IMG/VR virus record: IMGVR_UViG_3300024255_000073
Span: 1-36,648 of that record
DNA length: 36,648 nucleotides
Reading direction: 5' to 3' (one strand)
Source: a virus
The stretch's first letter is position 1, and every line of letters begins with the position of its first letter. Positions 32,258 to 36,648 of this stretch are shown here, in pieces. The position numbers were made by a program, and so were the translations under genes. The notes beneath the pieces are model-generated. The model was given only the letters and a program-made list of their open reading frames with translations, did not search any database and was not told where the DNA came from.

Positions 32258-34606
32258 ATGGCAGAAAGAATCGTATCACCTGGTGTTTTTACAAGAGAGA
32301 ATGACCTCTCTTTCTTAGCACAGGGCATTGGAGAAATAGGAGCAGCAATCGTAGGACCTTTCAAACAAGGACCTGCATTCGTACCTACAATAGTTCGAAC
32401 TCAAAGTGAGTTTGAAAATATTTTTGGAACACCCGATGGGACTTACTATACTGAATATGCAGTACAAAACTACCTAAGAGAGGCAGGAGTTGTAACTGTT
32501 GTAAGAGTAATGAACGAGGGAGGTTATAATCAGTCAACACCAGTTGGTTTACTAGCATCTGGTTCTGATAATACTACTAAAAAAATAGTAGGTATATTAC
32601 ATTCTACTGAAAACGGAGATGAAGAAGTTGGATTTGGTACATTTACAGTATCACCATCAATAACTACATCTGGTTCATTTGTAGTAAGTGGTAGTGGAAT
32701 TGGTGAAGTATCTTCATCTATTTTAGAATCAGCAGCAAATGATATTACTGATGTATTTGGTACATCACCTTTAGGTTCTAAAGATGGATATACTTATGCA
32801 TTCTTTAAGAACGCAGCATCAAATGTTGATTTAGAAGTAGCAGGAGGTGAAGCAATAAATGCAATCGCATTACCAACTCAAGAATTTAATGGAGGAACTT
32901 TAAGTGATGGTGTATCAACAACAGGAGCATCAGTCGCAAATACTCCATACATCCAATCACAACTTATATCTGGTGAGAGATACGACTTATTCAGATTCCA
33001 TACACTTGGATATGGTAACAACGAAAACAAAAGATTTAAGATTTCAATCTCTAATGTAAAAGCAGCAGGTGAAGATGGTGGAACTGATTATTCTACATTC
33101 ACTGTAACTGTAAGAGGTTTTTCTGATACCGATAAAAGAAAGTCAGTATTAGAAACATATAATAACGTAAACTTAGACCCCGCATCACCTAACTTTATCG
33201 CAAGAAGAATCGGTGATAGATTTATGACTATTGATTCTAATGGTAAAATTACTGAATATGGTGATTGGGTAAATAACTCAAAATACATTAGAGTAGAAGT
33301 TAAAGAACAAGGATTATATCCAGTATCGGCAGCACCATTCGCACATGGAGCATATACTAACCCTATTAAAACTACAACTGATGCACAATCACTTTGGGTA
33401 CCAGCAGTAGTATTCAAATCTGGTTCACTTGGTAACACAGCAGGTTCACCTATCAATTACTCTGGTTTCGATTTTGAAACTACTGGTGTAAAATATGATA
33501 ATGGACACTACTTAAATCCAATTCCAAATGGAGCACAAACTGGTTCAAACACTGCATTTGCATTCGATGGTAATGTAATTGGTGTTGATTATGTAATGAG
33601 TGGTTCTGATTCATCTGATATGGTGAAAAGACAATTCTCAATTGGATTCCAAGGTGGATTTGATGGAGGTTCTCCAGCAATCAGTAAAAAATATGGAAGT
33701 GATATTACATCTGGAAACTCACAAGGTTTAGATTTATCATCTTCAACCGCAAGTGGTTCAGTTGCTTATTCAAAAGCATTAAACGCAGTTTCTAACCAAG
33801 ATGAATACGATATCAATATGTTAGTAACACCTGGTGTTGTTAGACAACTACACCCATCGGTAGTAACTAAAGCAATTGATGTTGTTGAAGCAAGGTCTGA
33901 CGCATTTTATATTTCAGACTTTGGTAAAGCAGACGCAACTATAAACGATATTACAACTCAAGCAAACGCAGTAGACTCTAACTATGTTGGAACTTACTAT
34001 CCTTGGGTTAAAACAGTAGACACTAACACTAACAAGTTAGTAAGTGTACCACCTTCAGTATTACTACCAGCAGTTTACGCAGCAAACGATGCTATCGCAG
34101 CAGAGTGGTTTGCTCCAGCAGGTTTGAATAGAGGTGGAATTACAGGTGCAGCATCGGTATTGAATAGACTGACTCACTCTGAAAGAGATACACTATATGA
34201 AAACAAAGTAAATCCAATCGCATCATTCCCTGGACAAGGTATTGTAGCATTTGGACAAAAAACTCTACAAGACAAAGCATCAGCATTAGATAGAATCAAC
34301 GTAAGAAGATTATTGATTGGTGTTAAGAAGTTTGTAGCAAGTACTTCGAGATACTTAGTATTCGAACAAAATACAGCACAAACAAGAGGTAGATTTATAA
34401 ACACCGTACAACCTTATTTAGAGGGTATCCAACAAAGACAAGGATTGTACGCGTTCAAAGTAGTTATGGATGAGACTAACAACACACCTGATGTTGTTGA
34501 TAGAAACATATTAGCTGGACAGATTTTCCTACAACCTGCTAAGACCGCTGAATTCATTGTAATTGATTTCAACATCTTACCAACTGGAGCATCTTTCTCA
34601 GCATAA
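32258..34606 (+). CDS. Contractile tail sheath protein (T4 gp18-like)
   Basis: This protein has 782 residues, longer than T4 gp18 (659). The N-terminus MAERIVSPGVFTREND is followed by GIGEIGAAIVGPFKQGPAFVP and TQSEFENIFGTPDG...YAVQNYLREAG, which is the usual sheath opening. The C-terminal domain (residues about 597-782) carries AEWFAPAGLNRGGI, ERDTLYENKVNPIASFPGQG, VFGQKTLQ-like VAFGQKTLQDKASALDRINV, FEQNTAQTRGRFINTVQPYL and a final FIVIDFNILPTGASFSA. The middle (about 100-560) is a variable, Ser/Gly-rich surface domain. It forms the outer tail tube that contracts during infection. A good Shine-Dalgarno and a promoter-like element fit high expression. The tube gene follows directly, as in T4. 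Confidence 0.95.
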   Translation: MAERIVSPGVFTRENDLSFLAQGIGEIGAAIVGPFKQGPAFVPTIVRTQSEFENIFGTPDGTYYTEYAVQNYLREAGVVTVVRVMNEGGYNQSTPVGLLASGSDNTTKKIVGILHSTENGDEEVGFGTFTVSPSITTSGSFVVSGSGIGEVSSSILESAANDITDVFGTSPLGSKDGYTYAFFKNAASNVDLEVAGGEAINAIALPTQEFNGGTLSDGVSTTGASVANTPYIQSQLISGERYDLFRFHTLGYGNNENKRFKISISNVKAAGEDGGTDYSTFTVTVRGFSDTDKRKSVLETYNNVNLDPASPNFIARRIGDRFMTIDSNGKITEYGDWVNNSKYIRVEVKEQGLYPVSAAPFAHGAYTNPIKTTTDAQSLWVPAVVFKSGSLGNTAGSPINYSGFDFETTGVKYDNGHYLNPIPNGAQTGSNTAFAFDGNVIGVDYVMSGSDSSDMVKRQFSIGFQGGFDGGSPAISKKYGSDITSGNSQGLDLSSSTASGSVAYSKALNAVSNQDEYDINMLVTPGVVRQLHPSVVTKAIDVVEARSDAFYISDFGKADATINDITTQANAVDSNYVGTYYPWVKTVDTNTNKLVSVPPSVLLPAVYAANDAIAAEWFAPAGLNRGGITGAASVLNRLTHSERDTLYENKVNPIASFPGQGIVAFGQKTLQDKASALDRINVRRLLIGVKKFVASTSRYLVFEQNTAQTRGRFINTVQPYLEGIQQRQGLYAFKVVMDETNNTPDVVDRNILAGQIFLQPAKTAEFIVIDFNILPTGASFSA

Positions 34607-34625
34607 AATAAAAAAGTGAATAACT

Positions 34626-34635
34626 AATATTTATT
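34626..34635 (+). promoter_or_regulatory. TATATTTATA element (8/10) upstream of the tube
   Basis: AATATTTATT matches 8 of 10 positions and lies inside the inverted repeat CTAATATTTATTAG. It ends 23 nt before the tube ATG. AAAGGAG at 34641-34647 lies between it and the start, 11 nt upstream of the ATG. Confidence 0.5.
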
Positions 34636-34658
34636 AGTATAAAGGAGAAAATAAAAAA

Positions 34659-35147
34659 ATGGCAGAAGTATTAGAATTTAACGAAATGTTCTTTACCAAC
34701 TTTGAACCGAAGATGAAGAACAGATATATCATGGAGATTGATGGAATTCAATCTTACTTGATAAAAACAGCTAACAGACCATCTATCAACTTTGAAACTG
34801 TGAAGTTAGACCATATCAACACATACAGAAAATTACAAGGTAAAGGTGAATGGCAAGACTTAGAGATTACTCTATATGACCCAATTGTTCCAAGTGGAGC
34901 ACAACAAGTGATGGAATGGGTAAGATTAGGGTATGAATCAATTACTGGTAGAAAAGGATATGCAGATTTCTACAAAAAGGATATTGATTTCTATATGTTA
35001 GGACCTGTTGGAGATAAAATCGAACAATGGAAGTTAAAGGGAGCATTTATAACTGCTGCAAACTTCAATGATTTAGATTTTTCATCTAATGACCCTGCTG
35101 ATATTTCGTTAACTTTAGCATACGATTACGCAATATTAGAATACTAA
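34659..35147 (+). CDS. Tail tube protein (T4 gp19-like)
   Basis: This protein has 162 residues, matching T4 gp19 (163). The sequence NEMFFTNFEPKMKNRYIMEI is followed by GIQSYLIKTANRPSINFETV, HINTYRKLQGKGEWQDLEIT, LYDPIVPSGAQQVMEWVR, and near the end LKGAFITAANFNDLDFSSND and ISLTLAYDYAILEY. This is the standard gp19-like inner tube subunit that stacks in hexamers inside the sheath and carries DNA. The gene has its own AAAGGAG and promoter-like element and is followed by a strong terminator, so it may be transcribed both with the sheath and alone. Confidence 0.95.
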   Translation: MAEVLEFNEMFFTNFEPKMKNRYIMEIDGIQSYLIKTANRPSINFETVKLDHINTYRKLQGKGEWQDLEITLYDPIVPSGAQQVMEWVRLGYESITGRKGYADFYKKDIDFYMLGPVGDKIEQWKLKGAFITAANFNDLDFSSNDPADISLTLAYDYAILEY

Positions 35148-35172
35148 AAATTTAATCCACTACTATTAATAA

Positions 35173-35210
35173 GGGGAAATTCTTTTCGTAAGAATATCTC
35201 CTTTTTTTTT
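35173..35210 (+). terminator. Rho-independent terminator after the tail tube gene
   Basis: GGGGAAATTCTT (35173-35184) pairs with AAGAATATCTCC (35190-35201) across a 5-nt loop TTCGT, with one G-U pair and one A-A mismatch. Nine T residues follow. It lies 25 nt after the tube stop codon and before the next promoter-like element. Confidence 0.85.
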
Positions 35211-35226
35211 GACTTTTTTATTTTTA

Positions 35227-35236
35227 TATATTTATA
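35227..35236 (+). promoter_or_regulatory. TATATTTATA element (candidate late promoter)
   Basis: A perfect TATATTTATA sits 16 nt after the terminator and ends 23 nt before the ATG at 35260. Its location directly after a terminator supports a new transcript start. Confidence 0.65.
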
Positions 35237-35259
35237 TACACAATTAAACAATAAAAGTT

Positions 35260-36021
35260 ATGAGTGAAAAACAATTTGACTTCCCAACGGAAGTTATTGA
35301 CCTACCTTCTGAGGGTAAAGTGTACCCATCAGATAATCCTCTATCTTCTGGTAAAGTAACATTAAAGTATATGACTGCCAAAGAAGAGGACATATTATCT
35401 TCTCAGAATCTTATTAAAAAGGGTGTTGTATTAGATAAATTATTTGAATCTATTGTAGTTGATGATGTAAATCTTGATGATATTACAATTGGTGATAAAA
35501 ATGCTATCATACTTGCAACTAGAGTATTAGGATATGGACCTGAATACCCAATGAAATTTTATTCTACTCATTTAGATGATGAGGTAGAAGGATTAGTGAA
35601 TTTGGGTAAAGTAAAAACAAAGGAAGTAGATTTATCTTCATTTAATAATAAAAATGAACATGAATTTACAATTCCAACCGGTAAAAATAAGTTAACATTC
35701 AAATTATTAACACACGGTGATGAAAAAGCAATTGAAAAAGATATCGCAGCATTAGAAAAGTTTAACAAAGATGCATCCTTTGATATTACTACTCGATTAA
35801 GATATATGATTAAATCTGTTGATGGAAACGAAGATGTAGGTTTCATTAATAAATTTGTATCAAATATGTTGGTTAGAGACAGTAGAGCATTTAGGAACTA
35901 TGTCAAGAAAATCCAGCCTGACATGGATATGGTTTATACCCATGAGCACGAAGACGGTGAAAGGGAGGAAGTGCCTATTCAGTTAGGCGTCAACTTTTTT
36001 TGGCCTGGGGAAGACGCATAG
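35260..36021 (+). CDS. Baseplate/tail assembly protein (T4 gp26-like, PF12322 type)
   Basis: This 253-aa protein contains EVIDLPSEGKVYPSDNPLSS, GKVTLKYMTAKEEDILSSQN, LIKKGVVLDKLFESI and KNAIILATRVLGYGPEYPMK. These match the T4 baseplate hub family (LPS.G..Y, MTAKEED.L, R..GYG..Y). The second half is Lys/Glu-rich with FKLLTHGDEKAIEKDIAALE and ends GVNFFWPGEDA. The location between tube and a likely tape-measure-type gene is also where tail assembly chaperones sit. The end carries a TTTTTTT and a GGGG run close to the TAG stop, and a second frame continues past it (see 36029-36220), so a longer +1 frameshift product ending at 36220 is plausible. There is no clear Shine-Dalgarno, and the leader is A-rich. 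Confidence 0.8.
   Translation: MSEKQFDFPTEVIDLPSEGKVYPSDNPLSSGKVTLKYMTAKEEDILSSQNLIKKGVVLDKLFESIVVDDVNLDDITIGDKNAIILATRVLGYGPEYPMKFYSTHLDDEVEGLVNLGKVKTKEVDLSSFNNKNEHEFTIPTGKNKLTFKLLTHGDEKAIEKDIAALEKFNKDASFDITTRLRYMIKSVDGNEDVGFINKFVSNMLVRDSRAFRNYVKKIQPDMDMVYTHEHEDGEREEVPIQLGVNFFWPGEDA
35987..36021 (+). other. Candidate +1 programmed frameshift zone
   Basis: The +1 frame is open from 35987 (after a TAG at 35984) to 36220, while the 0 frame stops at 36019-36021. Within the overlap, TTTTTTT (35995-36001) allows tRNA-Phe to re-pair one base ahead, and CCTGGGGAA (36004-36012) allows GGG at 36007 to slip to GGG at 36008. Shifting at either site joins the 253-aa protein to the downstream frame. Confidence 0.5.
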
Positions 36022-36034
36022 TGCACAAATGCAC
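36021..36034 (+). other. Hairpin covering the downstream ATG
   Basis: GTGCA and TGCAC pair perfectly around the loop CAAA. The ATG at 36029-36031 is partly in the 3' arm, so free initiation there would be hindered. The hairpin begins at the last base of the TAG stop, 10 nt after the GGGG run. Confidence 0.4.
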
Positions 36035-36220
36035 AACCAAATATTTGAGTTGTGTCATTATGGTAATGGATTTATTCAATCAGATGTTTATCGTTTGCCA
36101 ACCTACCTTAGAAACTTCTACTACAATAAATTAATAGAAGCAAAGAAAAAGGAAAAACAAGAATACGATAAAGTAAATAAAAATACTAAACCACCTTCTA
36201 AAGTTAGGGTAAGGAAGTAA
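36029..36220 (+). CDS. C-terminal extension frame of the gp26-like gene, or a small separate protein
   Basis: As a separate gene this would be 63 residues from the ATG at 36029, which lies 7 nt after the previous TAG. The sequence contains QSDVYRLPTYLRNFYYNKLI, followed by EAKKKEKQEYDKVNKNTKPP and a basic end. The pattern LP.YLR.FYY.KL.E.KKKEK..Y.K resembles the ends of phage tail assembly chaperones or hub-associated proteins in marine T4-like phages. There is no Shine-Dalgarno and the ATG is partly inside a hairpin. The same frame is open back to 35987, so production as a fusion by +1 frameshift seems as likely or more likely. The last codons overlap the following terminator. Confidence 0.6.
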   Translation: MHNQIFELCHYGNGFIQSDVYRLPTYLRNFYYNKLIEAKKKEKQEYDKVNKNTKPPSKVRVRK

Positions 36221-36244
36221 TACCTTTCTATCCTAACTTTTTTT
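36200..36244 (+). terminator. Rho-independent terminator overlapping the end of the 36029 frame
   Basis: AAAGTTAGG (36200-36208) pairs perfectly with CCTAACTTT (36232-36240), with an inner AAGG/CCTT pairing, and runs into TTTTTTT (36238-36244). The 5' arm and the stop codon (36218-36220) belong to the coding frame, so termination is built into the gene end. Confidence 0.8.
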
Positions 36245-36251
36245 GTATTCC

Positions 36252-36261
36252 GATATTTATA
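36252..36261 (+). promoter_or_regulatory. TATATTTATA element (9/10)
   Basis: GATATTTATA ends 24 nt before the ATG at 36286 and begins 7 nt after the T run of the preceding terminator. It has the same spacing to the start codon as most other copies. Confidence 0.6.
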
Positions 36262-36285
36262 TACGGATAACTAAATTATATAATC

Positions 36286-36507
36286 ATGGCAAGATATAAG
36301 ATTTCAAAAGAAAATATTAATGAGTTCTTCGGTTTGTTTGGTAAAAAGAAAAAACCAGAAGAACTAAAGAAGATTATTCAAAATGACCCTACTTTACAAA
36401 AATTGGACAAAGAAATTGGTGATATAAATGCTAAATATTCTAAATCCATAAAAGGTAATAAAACGTTTATGGCACTCGCTAAGAAATATGGTGTTGAAGT
36501 AAAGTAG
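36286..36507 (+). CDS. Small conserved phage protein of unknown function
   Basis: This 73-aa, highly basic protein has the sequence YKISKENINEFFGLFGKKKK, then PEELKKIIQNDPTLQKLDKE, IGDINAKYSKSIK and a C-terminal KTFMALAKKYGVEVK. It looks largely helical. Proteins of this pattern (I....FF.LFGKKK...L.KII..DP.L...D.E) occur in the tail clusters of marine T4-like phages, but I know no function. It has its own promoter-like element. The next gene starts 9 nt after its TAG, so the two are probably co-expressed. Confidence 0.65.
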   Translation: MARYKISKENINEFFGLFGKKKKPEELKKIIQNDPTLQKLDKEIGDINAKYSKSIKGNKTFMALAKKYGVEVK

Positions 36508-36516
36508 GATTATTAA

Positions 36517-36648
36517 ATGGAGGGAAATTCACTAGAAAGACAACAAAAACTTCTACTAATTGAAAAGGAGAAGGAACAACTGGTTAAGAAACTTACTAAA
36601 AATAAGCAAAAACTTAATTCAGAAGAAAAAAAACTGCTCGAAAGTGAA
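36517..36648 (+). CDS. Start of a Lys/Glu-rich coiled-coil protein (3'-truncated)
   Basis: The frame is open from the ATG at 36517 to the end of the window (44 codons). The residues are mainly Lys, Glu, Leu and Gln, with LLLIEKEKEQLVKKL and KQKLNSEEKKLLESE, a coiled-coil pattern. The position after the tube and chaperone-type genes would suit a tape measure or baseplate hub protein, but only the N-terminus is visible, so this is a guess from order. Confidence 0.5.
   Translation, partial: MEGNSLERQQKLLLIEKEKEQLVKKLTKNKQKLNSEEKKLLESE

Noticed and set aside
1-36648. tRNA genes, integrase or attachment sites
   Set aside because: No cloverleaf-like sequence, recombinase frame or duplicated attachment core was seen.

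Overview
The window is a block of tail and virion genes from a large, AT-rich tailed phage with a contractile tail (myovirus type, T4-like module). All supported genes lie on the + strand, are packed closely and have A-rich leaders. Identification rests on a T4 gp18-like sheath, a gp19-like tube and a gp26-like baseplate protein near the right end. To the left are three giant fibre or structural genes of the kind seen in marine T4-like phages. No integrase, tRNA, CRISPR array or bacterial housekeeping gene is visible. The host cannot be named from the sequence. The low GC and A-rich leaders would fit a marine AT-rich host, but that is inference.

Layout. Positions 1-8909 hold the 3' part (at least 2,968 codons) of a giant modular structural protein with 16 copies of a roughly 95-residue CxRD...YGGN unit. 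A 288-aa protein (8922-9788) carries one degenerate copy of that unit inside a small beta domain. A 3,539-aa fibre (9814-20433) has about 21 short beta repeats, three cupredoxin-like domains with complete copper-ligand sets, and two collagen-like stalks of 47 and about 290 triplets. Then come a PKD plus BspA/DUF285-like repeat protein (20451-21359), a tail-fibre/tail assembly chaperone-like protein (21362-21814), two small structural proteins (21861-22523), and a second giant fibre of 2,879 aa (22535-31174) with its own collagen stalk and a C-terminal self-cleaving S74 chaperone. Two small proteins follow (31178-32166), then sheath (32258-34606), tube (34659-35147), a gp26-like/tail-chaperone protein (35260-36021) with a second reading frame (36029-36220) probably reached by +1 frameshift, a 73-aa protein (36286-36507), and the start of a Lys/Glu-rich coiled-coil protein at the right edge.

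How it works together. Sheath and tube form the contractile tail. The gp26-like gene and its downstream frame sit where tail assembly chaperones or baseplate-hub genes are expected. The giant proteins probably form the fibres and adhesive apparatus, and the S74 domain and the small chaperone assist fibre folding. A recurrent element (TATATTTATA), usually 17-24 nt upstream of a start codon, together with two clear terminators, divides the right half into separate transcription units. The element is the reverse complement of the T4 late-promoter sequence and is the best candidate for this phage's late promoter.

Most notable: the amicyanin-type cupredoxin domains in a phage fibre, the almost proline-free collagen stalks with 13 regularly repeated one-residue breaks, the late-promoter-like element, the candidate +1 frameshift, and the nested-domain relationship between two small structural proteins.
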